Shown: positions 1 to 8,928, counted from the first letter of the stretch. The stretch: 50,952 bases of DNA from Butyrivibrio sp. (GCA_024694565.1 JAILJR010000034.1:1-50952); one strand, 5' to 3'. Numbers and translations: made by a program. Notes: generated by a model from the sequence alone, not told the origin.

Positions 1-1
1 G

Positions 2-154
2 GTAATCTTCCTTACAGCCAAGGATGACAAGGAGAGCGTGATCAGGGTGCTGAACTTAAAGCCTGCCAAGTATCTTTTAAAGTCCATGCCAAAGGAAAAG
101 CTTATCGGTTCGATCGATGACTTTTTCACGGTTTTTGACAGCAAGAACCAGTAG
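2..154 (+). CDS. Response regulator receiver domain, C-terminal fragment
   Basis: The frame is open from the window edge to a TAG at 152-154 and gives about 50 residues. They start with VIFLTAKDD and continue through KYLLKSMPKEKL to the end. This fits the last third of a CheY-like receiver domain: the beta4 strand with the conserved Thr/Ala, then the beta5 Lys (here in YLLKSMP) and helix alpha5. No output domain follows, so the visible end is a stand-alone receiver or a protein whose receiver is C-terminal. The N-terminal part, with the phospho-acceptor Asp, lies outside the window. The next gene is separated by an inverted-repeat element, so co-transcription with pyrF is uncertain. Confidence 0.7.
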   Translation, partial: VIFLTAKDDKESVIRVLNLKPAKYLLKSMPKEKLIGSIDDFFTVFDSKNQ

Positions 155-187
155 GCTTTACAGGTGCATCCTTTCAATCTTTATGAT

Positions 188-387
188 GTTGAGGTCAAAA
201 GTCACCTTGTGTCGCCAGGGCTGTGCATATTGTACAATCACTTCGGGCACGCTTTCGCTCCTGCTCGCTGGTAGCGGTACTAAGAGGCCAAAGTACGGTC
301 TCTAAGTACCGACCGCTCACAAGGGCCTCTCATTTGCTTGTGCAATATGCACAGCCACGGAGCCACCAGGTGACTTTTGACCTCAAC
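188..387. repeat. Long imperfect inverted-repeat element (MITE-like or structured RNA)
   Basis: Two ~50 bp arms (188-237 and 338-387) are near-perfect reverse complements, with most mismatches clustered at 211-220 against its partner. Inside them a second stem pairs AGAGGCC near 284 with GGGCCTCT near 324, and the AGCGGTACT/AGTACCGACCGCT stretches also pair. The whole segment can fold as a branched cruciform. It fills the space between the response regulator fragment and pyrF and has no coding potential of its own; the short ORFs across it are by-products. It resembles dispersed palindromic intergenic elements. No transposase or target-site duplication was identified. Confidence 0.7.
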
Positions 388-428
388 CTCATCTTTATAA
401 AAGAAATAAACATACATAAGGGGGAACT

Positions 429-1352
429 ATGATCTCAAAACTAATTGACAAGATTCAGAAAACAGGTGCTCCGATCGTGGTGGGGCTTGATCCGAAGCTT
501 TCGTATATTCCCGGAAGGATACTTGACAGATGCTTCGGGGAGAAGGGGAAAAACCCTGAGGGAGCCGCCGAGGCGCTCTGGCAGTTCAACAAGGAGATCG
601 TGGACAGTGTCTGTGACCTGGTTCCCGCTGTAAAGCCTCAGATTGCCATGTATGAGGAGCTTGGGATCCCGGGACTTATTGCATTTAAGAAAACAGTTGA
701 TTACTGCAGGGAAAAGGGACTCATTGTCATCGGCGATGTAAAGAGGGGAGATATCGGATCAACCTCGGAGTCCTATGCAGTGGGGCACCTTGGAAGTGTT
801 GAGATTGATGGACAGAAATACAGCGGATTTGATGAGGATTTCGCCACTGTTAATCCATATCTTGGTTCGGACGGAGTAAAGCCCTTCATCGATGTATGCA
901 ACAGGGAAGATAAGGGAATCTTTGTTCTGGTCAAGACCTCCAATCCATCCAGCGGAGAGTTCCAGGACAGGCTGATTGACGGCCGTCCGCTCTATGAGAT
1001 AGTGGGTGAGCAGGTTGAGAAGTGGGGACAGATGAGTATGGATGGTTCCTACAGCAATGTGGGCGCTGTTGTTGGCGCCACTTACCCTGAGATGGGAAAG
1101 GTGCTCAGGTCTGTGATGCCTCACGCCTTCATTCTGGTTCCGGGGTACGGAGCACAGGGAGGTAAGGGAAAGGATCTGGTTCATTTCTTTGACAAGGATG
1201 GACTTGGAGCCATTGTCAATTCCTCCAGAGGAATAATTGCTGCCTGGAAGAGTGCTTCCTACAGCGAGTTTTCTGACGGACGCGTCGGTGATGCGGCCAG
1301 AGCAGCTGTTCTTGATATGAAAAAAGATATCTGTGATGCAATTAATTTCTGA
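429..1352 (+). CDS. pyrF: Orotidine 5'-phosphate decarboxylase (long, type 2)
   Basis: Catalyses the last step of de novo UMP synthesis, decarboxylating OMP to UMP in the cytosol. At 307 residues it belongs to the long subfamily. The substrate-binding GLDPK is at 19-23, the catalytic Asp-Lys-x-x-Asp motif GDVKRGDIG at 102-110 (D103, K105, D108), and the phosphate-binding loop VPGYGAQGG near 238. The C-terminal SSRGI is also typical. The ATG at 429 follows a good AGGGGG ribosome binding site. It stands alone here, with no other pyr gene on either side, so it may be read with the upstream response regulator or from its own promoter. Confidence 0.96.
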   Translation: MISKLIDKIQKTGAPIVVGLDPKLSYIPGRILDRCFGEKGKNPEGAAEALWQFNKEIVDSVCDLVPAVKPQIAMYEELGIPGLIAFKKTVDYCREKGLIVIGDVKRGDIGSTSESYAVGHLGSVEIDGQKYSGFDEDFATVNPYLGSDGVKPFIDVCNREDKGIFVLVKTSNPSSGEFQDRLIDGRPLYEIVGEQVEKWGQMSMDGSYSNVGAVVGATYPEMGKVLRSVMPHAFILVPGYGAQGGKGKDLVHFFDKDGLGAIVNSSRGIIAAWKSASYSEFSDGRVGDAARAAVLDMKKDICDAINF

Positions 1353-1359
1353 TTGTATT

Positions 1360-1380
1360 CACTATTCTGCGTAAATAGTG
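1360..1380 (+). terminator. Possible weak terminator after pyrF
   Basis: A 7 bp stem (CACTATT/AATAGTG) with a 7 nt loop starts 8 nt after the pyrF stop. It is followed by an AT-rich stretch but not by a clean T-run, so termination would be partial at best. Confidence 0.35.
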
Positions 1381-1482
1381 TTACAATTGATTTAATAGTG
1401 TCTGGGGAGAATGGTGTGGGGATGAAGGCTTTTACCCGTACTTTTGACGGCACAGGAAAATAAGATTACGTTAGGAGGTAAC

Positions 1483-2691
1483 ATGCGACAGATAGAGAGT
1501 GAGCACATAAAAATTGCATATTTGGAAGCCAGGTTTGATGTGGCTAACAAGGTTATTGATGACTTCATATTTGAAGCCGGGCTAAAGGGTAAAAGTGCTC
1601 TCAGACTAAGGCTTTTGTGCGAAGAGGTTCTGCGTCTTGCAAAGTCGATAATCGGGTTTGAAATCTGCGACTTCTGGCTGGAAGGAAACAGCAGGGTTGT
1701 AAGGATACACTTTGAGACAGTCAATCATCTTGACGAGGCCAAACAGCAGGAACTCATATCTGTGTCTTCGAGCGGCAGCAACAGTGAGGAGGAAGGATTC
1801 TTTGGAATACTCAGGTCCATGTTCACCATGCAGGGACTTCACGAGGAGCGCTGGTCACTGAAGGATTATCAGGATGAGATAAGGCAGAGAAGAGAGAATG
1901 ACAAATATGCCCAGGAGGCATGGGAAGATCTGGAGAGATCGCTGGTTGCAAACCTTGCTGATGATATTGAAGTTGGAATTACCAAGAAAAAGATAACAAT
2001 GGTTGTTACCAAGGACTTCTCTGAGGCACTCAGTACCGTTGGATCAAGGGTTCCCGAGATCACTACACAGTATACCTTTGTGGACAGCTCCAAGATTGGA
2101 AGTGAAGAGATCTTTGACAAGGCAGATGAGCTGATCGCAGATCTTGAGCTGTCAAAGAAGAACGCCATCCATATGAAGCTTCTTTTTGAGGAGACTGTAG
2201 GAATGCTCAAGCAGCTCACCTGTGACTATCATGCAGCCATCTGGTTTGAAAAATACAGGACAGAGTGCGCAATAATGGTTACAGGAAAGACAGAAATGGA
2301 CGTAGACAAGAAGGTAGGTCTTCTTGATATGGCTACCCAGAAGGGCAACACCCTTGCAAAGGGCTTTATGGGCAAGATCGGAGATGTAATAGAGAACGGA
2401 CTTCTCGGCTATAATAATGTTATGAAACTTCAACAGCAGTATGGCGGTGGCTATGTCAATTATGGTACAATGGGAATGTATAATGGCATAGAAGGAATGG
2501 CTGATTCCGGTATAATGTGGTCACTGTACGAATACAAGGAGTCGCTGGGTGATGCCATTCAGGACAATGAAGAGGCCAGGAATGCCTGGGATGAGCTTGA
2601 AAAGTCAATCGTTGCAAGTCTCGCCAAGGACGTTATCGTTGGCGTAAAGGGCAATCGTCTCGACATGACACTGGTCTATGAGCTTGAATAA
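1483..2691 (+). CDS. Tandem degenerate GHKL/RsbW-like protein (tentative)
   Basis: 402 residues; the function is not recognised with certainty. The protein is an internal duplication. Each half has a segment resembling the N-box helix of RsbW-type ATPase domains (LLCEEVLRLAKSI near residue 48, LLFEETVGMLKQL near 236). Each half then ends with a matching block (AWEDLERSLVANLADDIEVGI and AWDELEKSIVASLAKDVIVGV, partly shown). The N-box Asn is absent in both halves and no DxGxG (G1) motif is visible, so ATP binding is doubtful. The ATG at 1483, with AGGAGGT 5 nt upstream, is preferred over a TTG at 1444. A STAS gene follows 75 bp downstream, which suggests a partner-switching role (inference). 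Confidence 0.55.
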   Translation: MRQIESEHIKIAYLEARFDVANKVIDDFIFEAGLKGKSALRLRLLCEEVLRLAKSIIGFEICDFWLEGNSRVVRIHFETVNHLDEAKQQELISVSSSGSNSEEEGFFGILRSMFTMQGLHEERWSLKDYQDEIRQRRENDKYAQEAWEDLERSLVANLADDIEVGITKKKITMVVTKDFSEALSTVGSRVPEITTQYTFVDSSKIGSEEIFDKADELIADLELSKKNAIHMKLLFEETVGMLKQLTCDYHAAIWFEKYRTECAIMVTGKTEMDVDKKVGLLDMATQKGNTLAKGFMGKIGDVIENGLLGYNNVMKLQQQYGGGYVNYGTMGMYNGIEGMADSGIMWSLYEYKESLGDAIQDNEEARNAWDELEKSIVASLAKDVIVGVKGNRLDMTLVYELE

Positions 2692-2766
2692 GCAGCCTGT
2701 AGCGTACATATATTAAAATATTTAACCAAAACAGTTTTTTAGTGAATTTCAGAGAGGTGGAAAAAG

Positions 2767-3063
2767 ATGACAATTAACAAGATTACAGACGGAAGTAAGC
2801 TTACTATCGCGTTGGAGGGAAGACTTGACACAACTACGGCTCCTCAGCTTGACGAAGAGCTCAAGACTGCCATGCAGGGCATCAGCTCTTTAGAGTTTGA
2901 TTTCTCAAAGCTCGAGTACATTTCATCAGCAGGACTCAGAGTTCTTCTTTCTGCTCAGAAGACTATGAACAAGCAGGGCTCAATGGTTATCAGGAATGTC
3001 AATGAAGAGATCAACGAGATCTTCGAGGTTACAGGATTTGTTGATATTCTTACAATCGAGTGA
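2767..3063 (+). CDS. STAS-domain anti-sigma factor antagonist-like protein
   Basis: A single 98-residue STAS domain of the SpoIIAA/RsbV type. The conserved phosphorylation loop YISSAGLRVLL lies near residue 58, with the SSAG serine that RsbW-type kinases phosphorylate. The N-terminal strand LTIALEGRLDTTTAP is also typical. AGAGAGGTGG gives a strong ribosome binding site. It follows the tandem GHKL-like gene, and a terminator lies just downstream, so the two probably form a unit. It is one of three short STAS proteins in this window. No sigma factor or PP2C phosphatase is visible nearby, so the signalling partner is unknown. Confidence 0.9.
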   Translation: MTINKITDGSKLTIALEGRLDTTTAPQLDEELKTAMQGISSLEFDFSKLEYISSAGLRVLLSAQKTMNKQGSMVIRNVNEEINEIFEVTGFVDILTIE

Positions 3064-3137
3064 TGTCTGCAACCTTCACACACCTGCAGAAGGAAATCGT
3101 GGGACAAAAGCGTGACCCCGTAAACTGAACAAAGAAT

Positions 3138-3182
3138 GGCCTCCACATCTCATGTTGTAAGGGACTATAGGAGGCCTTTTTT
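3138..3182 (+). terminator. Rho-independent terminator
   Basis: GGCCTCC at 3138-3144 pairs with GGAGGCC at 3170-3176 and is followed by six Ts. It closes the GHKL-like/STAS unit. Confidence 0.8.
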
Positions 3183-3195
3183 GATTTAATTTATC

Positions 3196-3224
3196 TTGAT
3201 ATATTTATATAATTGTATTATTAT
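3196..3224 (+). promoter_or_regulatory. Candidate sigma-70-type promoter for the ABC importer
   Basis: TTGATA at 3196-3201, a 17 nt spacer, then TATTAT at 3219-3224. It lies between the preceding terminator and the substrate-binding protein gene, which is where a promoter for the transporter operon is expected. Confidence 0.5.
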
Positions 3225-3275
3225 GAAAGTTGTAATTGTTTTATGAATAAATATGCAATTAAGGGAGGAAAAGTT

Positions 3276-4235
3276 ATGAAAAAGAAGATTATTGCAACAC
3301 TTATGGCAGCTTCAATGCTTATGGGCGTGACAGCCTGCGGCAGTGAGGCAGGAGGCGCCGCTTCAACCAGCCAGACAGCTGCCGGAACAACAGCGGATAC
3401 TGCAGCTTCTGCAGAGGAGAAGGCTGATACCGCACAGGATACTGAAAAGAAGGATGAGGCAGCAGATTCAGAGCAGAAGGCAGCTGCTGACGTTCAGACT
3501 GTTACAGCCGGAAAGCTTACAGTTGCGACATCACCTGATTTTGCGCCGTATGAGTTTTATGCTGTTGATGAGTCAGGTAAGCCTTCACTTGCAGGCTTTG
3601 ATATCTCACTTGCACAGTATATAGCGGATTATATGGGACTTGAGCTTGAGGTTGTGCCTGTGGACTTTGACGGAGTGCTCATGGAGCTTCAGACAGGCAG
3701 CGTTGACATCGGACTTGCAGGTCTTTCACCTGATCCCAAGAGAACATCTATCATGGATTTCTCGGATATTTACTATGAGGGAGGCCAGTCCTTTGTAACC
3801 ATCAAGGACAAGGTAGAGGAGTTTAAGACTCTTGCAGATACTAACATCAAAGGGCTCGAGATAGGAGCACAGACCGGTTCAATTCAGGTTGACCTTGCAC
3901 AGACCAACAGCCCTGATTCAGATATCGTACAGCTTACAAAGGTAACAGATATCATCGCAGAGCTTCTTGCAGGCAAGCTTGACGGTGCTTATATCGAGAC
4001 TGCTGTTGCTGAGAGCTATGCTAAGAATTATCCTGAGCTCAGCATTGTTCTTGACGTTCCCTACGAGGGCGCAGAGGGCTCAGCTGTAGGCGTTTCAAAG
4101 GGAAATGAGGCTCTTCTTAAGGCTGTCAACGAGGCAATTGAGGCAGCAAAGGCTGATGGAAGTATGGACGAGTTTGTTGCCAAGGCCAATGAGCTTGCAT
4201 CAGGTGAGATCATCGAGGGTCTTCTTGACGAGTAA
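3276..4235 (+). CDS. Amino acid ABC transporter substrate-binding lipoprotein
   Basis: Extracytoplasmic solute-binding protein (family 3, polar amino acids), 319 residues. A lipoprotein signal peptide ends at the lipobox GVTAC with the lipid-modified Cys at 21. A low-complexity Ala/Glu/Asp/Lys/Thr linker follows to about residue 85. The binding domain then starts with LTVATSPDFAPYEF and includes GFDISLAQYIADYMG and the DGVLMELQTGSVDIGLAGLS ligand-pocket region (partly shown). The ATG at 3276 with AGGGAGG upstream is preferred over an earlier in-frame start because it directly yields the signal peptide. Permease and ATPase genes follow. Confidence 0.95.
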   Translation: MKKKIIATLMAASMLMGVTACGSEAGGAASTSQTAAGTTADTAASAEEKADTAQDTEKKDEAADSEQKAAADVQTVTAGKLTVATSPDFAPYEFYAVDESGKPSLAGFDISLAQYIADYMGLELEVVPVDFDGVLMELQTGSVDIGLAGLSPDPKRTSIMDFSDIYYEGGQSFVTIKDKVEEFKTLADTNIKGLEIGAQTGSIQVDLAQTNSPDSDIVQLTKVTDIIAELLAGKLDGAYIETAVAESYAKNYPELSIVLDVPYEGAEGSAVGVSKGNEALLKAVNEAIEAAKADGSMDEFVAKANELASGEIIEGLLDE

Positions 4236-4284
4236 GATTTCTGCAAAGCGTAGGAATTAACAAAAAAATAATTCGGATGGTGAA

Positions 4285-5073
4285 ATGAATAGTTTTATTC
4301 AATTAGAGAATTTTTCAAAGCTGACTCCCTATACCAGCCTGTTTCTGCAGGGAGTTGTGGTAACGGTAATGCTCTCGATATGTACCGTTGCAATAGGTTT
4401 TATTCTGGCACTGATTCTGTCTGCCATGAGAATGTCAAGGGTTTATCCCTTTGCTTTTCTGGGACTTGATGCGGAGGGACACCAGAGGGAAAAAGGATTA
4501 GGAGTTACGATCGGCAAATTCAATCCTCTGGCATTCCTTGCAACAGCATATGTTGAGATATTAAGGTCAACGCCTGTAATCGTCCAGGTGGCAGTTATTT
4601 ATTACGGTGTATTTGGCGCGCTCATAGACCTGCCCTCCTTCACGTTCTTTGGCTTTATAAAGTTCGAGCGGTTTTTCCCGGGCGTAGTAGCGCTTGGAAT
4701 GAATTCCGGCGCTTACCTCTGTGAGATCATGAGGTCCGGAATACAGTCAATTGACGGTGGACAGACTGAGGCCGCAAGGTCTCTTGGAATGAGCCAGTAT
4801 CAGAATATGAGGTACATCATTCTTCCTCAGGCCATCAAGAATATCCTGCCGGCAATAGCCAATGAATTTGTTGTTATCATCAAGGAATCAGCTATTACAT
4901 ACACAATCGGTGTTCAGGACATAATGTCAGCCGTGAACGCGGTTCGTGGTGCTACGTTTATCATTATTGAGCCGCTTTTGGTTGCTACGGCGATCTACTT
5001 CTGCCTGTGCTTCCCGACCAGTAAGCTGATAGCATACTTTGAGAGGAGGATGAGCCGTGGGGACAGGAGATAA
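4285..5073 (+). CDS. Amino acid ABC transporter permease
   Basis: 262-residue HisM/GlnP-type inner-membrane permease. Several hydrophobic helices are visible, including the first near residues 18-46. The ATPase-docking EAA loop reads [20 protein letters not shown] near residue 153. The segment [18 protein letters not shown] is characteristic of the family. A hydrophilic insert between helices 1 and 2 (about residues 52-80) is longer than usual. The gene overlaps the ATPase gene by 17 bp, implying translational coupling. One permease gene suggests a homodimeric channel. Confidence 0.93.
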   Translation: MNSFIQLENFSKLTPYTSLFLQGVVVTVMLSICTVAIGFILALILSAMRMSRVYPFAFLGLDAEGHQREKGLGVTIGKFNPLAFLATAYVEILRSTPVIVQVAVIYYGVFGALIDLPSFTFFGFIKFERFFPGVVALGMNSGAYLCEIMRSGIQSIDGGQTEAARSLGMSQYQNMRYIILPQAIKNILPAIANEFVVIIKESAITYTIGVQDIMSAVNAVRGATFIIIEPLLVATAIYFCLCFPTSKLIAYFERRMSRGDRR

Positions 5074-5833
5074 GCTCATAGAGATCACGGACCTCGAGAA
5101 ACACTACAATTTTGGCGCTATCAAAGCACTTGACGGCGTTACCGTTGAAGTGAACAGGGGTGACGTAATAGTTGTCATCGGGCCTTCGGGAAGCGGGAAG
5201 TCAACCTTCCTCCGGTCTCTGAACCTTTTGGAAGAGCCAACCGGTGGAGCTATTATTTTTGACGGAGTAGATATTACCAGAAAGAAATATAAAGACGCCG
5301 ACGGCAAGTGGGTGAAGGTAAACATGGACCTTCACAGGCAGAAGATGGGAATGGTCTTCCAGCATTTTAATCTCTTTCCGCATATGACCATTATGGACAA
5401 TATGATCCTTGCCCCTGTAAAGGTAAAAAATGTACCGGAGGAGGAGGCCAGGAAAAAGGCGCTGGAGCTTCTTGACCGGGTTGGTCTTCGCGACAGGGCT
5501 GATGCCTATCCCATCCAGCTGTCAGGCGGACAGAAGCAGAGGATCGCCATAGTAAGGGCGCTTATGATGGAGCCGGAGGTTATGCTCTTTGATGAACCTA
5601 CATCGGCTCTTGATCCCGAGATGGTAGGCGAGGTTCTCGATGTAATGAAACAGCTTGCCAAAGAGGGAATGACCATGGTGGTCGTTACACACGAGATGGG
5701 TTTTGCGAGGGAAGTCGGCAACCGGGTGCTTTTCATGGCAGAAGGTAAGCTCCTCGAGCAGGGGACACCGTCGGATATTTTCGAAAATCCTCAGCATCCC
5801 AGACTTCGTGAATTTTTGAGCAAAGTATTGTGA
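5057..5833 (+). CDS. Polar amino acid ABC transporter ATP-binding protein
   Basis: 258-residue GlnQ/HisP-type ATPase energising the importer above. Walker A is GPSGSGKST at 42-50, the Q-loop is in [11 protein letters not shown], the signature is LSGGQKQR, Walker B is [12 protein letters not shown], and the switch His is in VVTHEMG. A GTG start at 5057 is chosen because GAGGAGG sits 7 nt upstream inside the permease gene. A short insert after [16 protein letters not shown] is seen in some clostridial relatives. A strong terminator follows and ends the operon. Confidence 0.95.
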   Translation: MGTGDKLIEITDLEKHYNFGAIKALDGVTVEVNRGDVIVVIGPSGSGKSTFLRSLNLLEEPTGGAIIFDGVDITRKKYKDADGKWVKVNMDLHRQKMGMVFQHFNLFPHMTIMDNMILAPVKVKNVPEEEARKKALELLDRVGLRDRADAYPIQLSGGQKQRIAIVRALMMEPEVMLFDEPTSALDPEMVGEVLDVMKQLAKEGMTMVVVTHEMGFAREVGNRVLFMAEGKLLEQGTPSDIFENPQHPRLREFLSKVL

Positions 5834-5874
5834 TCATACCGGATATGCGAATTGTCAGAGACAAGGGCAATAGG

Positions 5875-5927
5875 TCCTGCTCTTCGGGCTTGTGCAGCAG
5901 TTCAAGCCCGTGGGCAGGATTTTTTTT
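5875..5927 (+). terminator. Rho-independent terminator
   Basis: A two-part stem: TCCTGC/GCAGGA outside and CGGGCTT/AAGCCCG inside, followed by eight Ts. It ends the ABC importer operon. Confidence 0.88.
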
Positions 5928-5980
5928 AACCCAAAATAAGGACTTAGGTGCTCTTTGGAGCAGAAGGGGAAGGTGAATCA

Positions 5981-7426
5981 ATGACAGAAAAGAAAAAAGC
6001 TGCTTTATCGGTAATTGAGGAAAAGAAGGATATGATTTTTGACGTGTCGGATAAAATCTGGGATTTTGCTGAACTTTCCCTTGCAGAGTACAGGTCCTGC
6101 GATCTGTATTGTGACGTTCTGGAAAAGGAAGGCTTTGAGGTTGAGAAGGGAATCTGCACCATCCCGACTGCATTTTCAGGAAGCTATGGAAGTGGGAGGC
6201 CGGTAATTGGGATCCTCGCCGAATATGATGCTCTGTCCGGCCTTTCCCAGCAGGCGGGAGCCCTGAAAAAAAAGGACAGGGAGGATGAAGATGCAAGTCC
6301 CAACGGACATGGCTGCGGACATAATCTTCTCGGGGCAGGAGCGCTCGGCGCTGCTATCGGCATAAAGAGATTCTTGGAAGGCAGAAACGGACAGGGCACT
6401 GTGATACTCTACGGGTGTCCCGGTGAAGAGGGCTGTGCCTCAAAGGCCTTTATGGCAAGGGACGGTGAATGGAAAAAGCTTGACGCTGCACTGACATGGC
6501 ATCCTTCTGACTGCAATGAGGTTGTGACCGGCTCTTCAAATTCCTGCATCCAGGTCAGCTATACCTTTAAAGGTATTGCGTCCCATGCGTCAGGCGCTCC
6601 CGAGAAGGGAAGAAGTGCCCTTGATGCGGTGGAGCTGATGAATATAGGTGTGCAGTTCCTGAGAGAGCACATGAGTGACAGGGCCAGGGTCCACTACGCA
6701 ATAACCGATACCGGTGGAGTCAGTCCCAATGTTGTCCAGCCAAGGGCACAGGTGCTGTACATGGTGCGCTCTAACCATGTCTCAGAGGCTGTAGAACTTC
6801 AGAAGAGGGTGGATAAGATAGCTGAGGGTGCTGCACTTATGACTGAGACGGAATATGAAAGACAGTTCGTTGACGGATTGTCCGATACGGTCACCAACAG
6901 AGCTCTTGAAGACGTAATGTATCGCAATTTTGAAGAGATAGGCGCTCCCTCGTATACCGGAGAGGAGCTTGAATATGTAGGAAAGCTGTCAGAAACCTAT
7001 GAAGGAAATGACAGGGCACCGGGAATTGGCTCTGCTTTTGATTCGGAATACGCACAGGAAGCCCTGAACCTAAGGAGCAGGACGCAGGCGATGAATGATT
7101 TTCTTTTGCCGCATTTTGGAGGCGATGCCTTCGAACCCGGATCCACTGACGTGGGAGATGTCAGCTGGCTCTGTCCGACAGCCCAGATACATGTTGCATC
7201 CTGGCCAAACGGATGCCCCGGTCACAGCTGGCAGAATGTTGCGCTTGGAAAAACTTCAATAGCCCACAAATCCGTTCTCTGTGCCGCCAAAGTTATCTGC
7301 GCTTCAGCCATAGACCTCTTTGAAGATGAAGAACTTATAAAAAAAGCAGAAAAAGAGTTTGAACTCAGAACAAAGAGCGGTTATTGCTGTCCAATTCCTT
7401 CAGGTGCTGTAGCCAAACCTCTGTAA
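5981..7426 (+). CDS. M20 family amidohydrolase, AbgB-like
   Basis: 481 residues, similar to the p-aminobenzoyl-glutamate hydrolase subunit B/amidohydrolase branch of the M20 metallopeptidases. Likely metal ligands are in GHGCGHNL (109-116), in the PGEEGCASK block near 151, in WHPSD near 178, and in a C-terminal His in CPGHSWQ near 420. The dimerisation (lid) domain lies between about 195 and 320. The ATG at 5981, with GAAGGTGA upstream, is chosen over an earlier alternative start at 5948. The substrate is not decided by sequence and could be a folate breakdown product or another N-acyl or peptide conjugate. An importer lies upstream, but a terminator separates the two. Confidence 0.85.
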   Translation: MTEKKKAALSVIEEKKDMIFDVSDKIWDFAELSLAEYRSCDLYCDVLEKEGFEVEKGICTIPTAFSGSYGSGRPVIGILAEYDALSGLSQQAGALKKKDREDEDASPNGHGCGHNLLGAGALGAAIGIKRFLEGRNGQGTVILYGCPGEEGCASKAFMARDGEWKKLDAALTWHPSDCNEVVTGSSNSCIQVSYTFKGIASHASGAPEKGRSALDAVELMNIGVQFLREHMSDRARVHYAITDTGGVSPNVVQPRAQVLYMVRSNHVSEAVELQKRVDKIAEGAALMTETEYERQFVDGLSDTVTNRALEDVMYRNFEEIGAPSYTGEELEYVGKLSETYEGNDRAPGIGSAFDSEYAQEALNLRSRTQAMNDFLLPHFGGDAFEPGSTDVGDVSWLCPTAQIHVASWPNGCPGHSWQNVALGKTSIAHKSVLCAAKVICASAIDLFEDEELIKKAEKEFELRTKSGYCCPIPSGAVAKPL

Positions 7427-7525
7427 ATCATGTAAAATAAATATATGCACGCTAAACAGAATATATCTGGTAGCAACCGGCGTGACAATTACTTACTGGT
7501 TTTGTTTGTAGAGGAGAAGACGACA

Positions 7526-7831
7526 ATGCTTTCAATCAAGCGCTTTAGTGACGGTACAGAGCTTAAATTTGTTCTGAAGGGAACCCTGGACAGGTTAACT
7601 GCTGATGACCTTCTCAAGGAATTGACAGGAAGTAGGCTGAAGGGAGTTCAGAGACTCTGTTTTGATATGGCTGAACTTCAATACATTTCTTCAGCAGGCC
7701 TGCGAGTGATGCTCATAGCAGAGAGAGCACTTCAGAGCCATGACGGGAAGATTGTGCTCATCAATCTAAGGCCGGAGGTCAGGCAGGTGTTCGAGGATGT
7801 GGGCTTCCTTAAATTTGTAGAGGTAGAGTGA
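7526..7831 (+). CDS. STAS-domain anti-sigma factor antagonist-like protein
   Basis: 101-residue stand-alone STAS domain with the phospho-acceptor loop YISSAGLRVML near residue 58 and the N-terminal strand LKFVLKGTLDRLTAD. The ATG at 7526 is preceded by GAGGAG 9 nt upstream. An in-frame ATG at 7445 would add 27 residues that do not look like STAS. It is the second of three STAS proteins in the window. It lies 99 bp after the amidohydrolase gene and converges on a minus-strand gene. Its partner is unknown. Confidence 0.88.
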   Translation: MLSIKRFSDGTELKFVLKGTLDRLTADDLLKELTGSRLKGVQRLCFDMAELQYISSAGLRVMLIAERALQSHDGKIVLINLRPEVRQVFEDVGFLKFVEVE

Positions 7832-7942
7832 TAATCTGTAACAACTAACAGCCGGGAGGATATCCGTCAACCGGGAAATGCATGCGTTTACCGGTTTCTG
7901 CTCTGAATAGTTATGATAATTTTTTGATTGGCCGGGGAGCTT

Positions 7943-7973
7943 AATAAAAAACGCGGGCTTTTACAGCCCGCGG
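7943..7973 (-). terminator. Terminator of the minus-strand membrane protein gene
   Basis: CGCGGGCT at 7952-7959 pairs with AGCCCGCG at 7965-7972. Read on the minus strand it is followed by TTTTTTATT. The stop codon of the membrane protein gene (7961-7963) lies inside the loop. Confidence 0.85.
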
Positions 7974-8728
7974 TATCTCTTTGACAGGTAGAATGACAAC
8001 AGTACAAGACCTATGGTCTCTGTGAAGTGATATATTATGGAGGTCCAGACAATGCCGACTTCACGTCCCATCAGGAACACGGTCTGCATCTGGAGTACGC
8101 CGAAGGCCAGGAGGAACACTACAAGGACTCCAAGCGAAGCAAATTTAAGGTACTTGTCATTGAGAAATATTCCGGTCATTACAACACCCAGCAATATGGC
8201 AGCCAGGATCTCGAGATATTTGAAGCCGTGGGTCATGTTGTAGAGCATGACAAAGCTTCCGTCAGTCATTCCGGTGCTCCCGGACAGAGCGTCCATCAGC
8301 ATTCCTATGAACCGCCTGTACATGATGGAGGTGAAGTCATAGATGAGCTCTGCGCCTATGAATATTACCGCCCAAAGCTCAAGAAGATTGTTGACCGCCG
8401 TGACTGACAGCGAGGCAAGATTATTTTTGCCAAGATATTCCCTCTGAAGAGAGCCGAATTCATCCTGATCTTCCTTTGGGATGACATTCATGTAATGGGC
8501 AAGTTTGTTAAGTGCAAAGAGAAAAATAAGAGCTATGATAACAATCTGGAGGACTGAGTTCAGAAGCTGGAAGTTCCAAAGAACCGAGTCCATCATGTCA
8601 GGACTTGTGAGATTGCTTTTTTTTATGATAATTCTGGCGATGCCCTCCAGCATGGCAGCGATGATCTTTACAAGGGCCGCTTTTAGAATGGCACTTGATA
8701 ATATATGTTTCTTGATGTTTATATACAT
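7961..8728 (-). CDS. Polytopic membrane protein of unknown function
   Basis: 255 residues from the ATG at 8728, with GGGGAG just upstream; a TTG at 8740 would overlap that site and is rejected. Hydrophobic segments are visible near residues 8-30, 55-75, 115-135, 172-195, 198-220 and 225-248, so it probably crosses the membrane about five or six times. No catalytic motif was recognised. It is the only intact minus-strand gene in the window. It is transcribed divergently from the large surface protein gene, with a 200 bp intergenic region between them. Confidence 0.75.
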   Translation of the reverse strand: MYINIKKHILSSAILKAALVKIIAAMLEGIARIIIKKSNLTSPDMMDSVLWNFQLLNSVLQIVIIALIFLFALNKLAHYMNVIPKEDQDEFGSLQREYLGKNNLASLSVTAVNNLLELWAVIFIGAELIYDFTSIMYRRFIGMLMDALSGSTGMTDGSFVMLYNMTHGFKYLEILAAILLGVVMTGIFLNDKYLKFASLGVLVVFLLAFGVLQMQTVFLMGREVGIVWTSIIYHFTETIGLVLLSFYLSKRYRGL

Positions 8729-8746
8729 TATGCTCCCCAACTTTTG

Positions 8747-8778
8747 AATTAAAATTAGCTTAAATTAAAATTAGCTTA
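8747..8778. repeat. Two tandem copies of a 16 bp AT-rich unit
   Basis: AATTAAAATTAGCTTA occurs at 8747-8762 and again at 8763-8778, without mismatch. It lies just upstream of the minus-strand membrane protein start, in the divergent intergenic region. It could be a duplicated operator or part of a promoter, or simple slippage. Confidence 0.85.
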
Positions 8779-8928
8779 AATGTTTCCCCACTTACATTAT
8801 AGGATATCACAAATTTGTTCCAATGTAGAGTTTTGATTCGTATAAATAAATATGCGGGCTAACGGTATCCGCACGAGGTCGGTCTGAGTCGGATATACAC
8901 TATCGTTTATGGAGGAGAGAATTAAGGG

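Noticed and set aside
117..432. Two short ORFs between the response regulator and pyrF
   Set aside because: They run through the inverted-repeat element and show no coding character.
8027..8407. Plus-strand ORF of 126 codons
   Set aside because: Antisense to the membrane protein gene, His/Glu-rich by frame effect, with no ribosome binding site.
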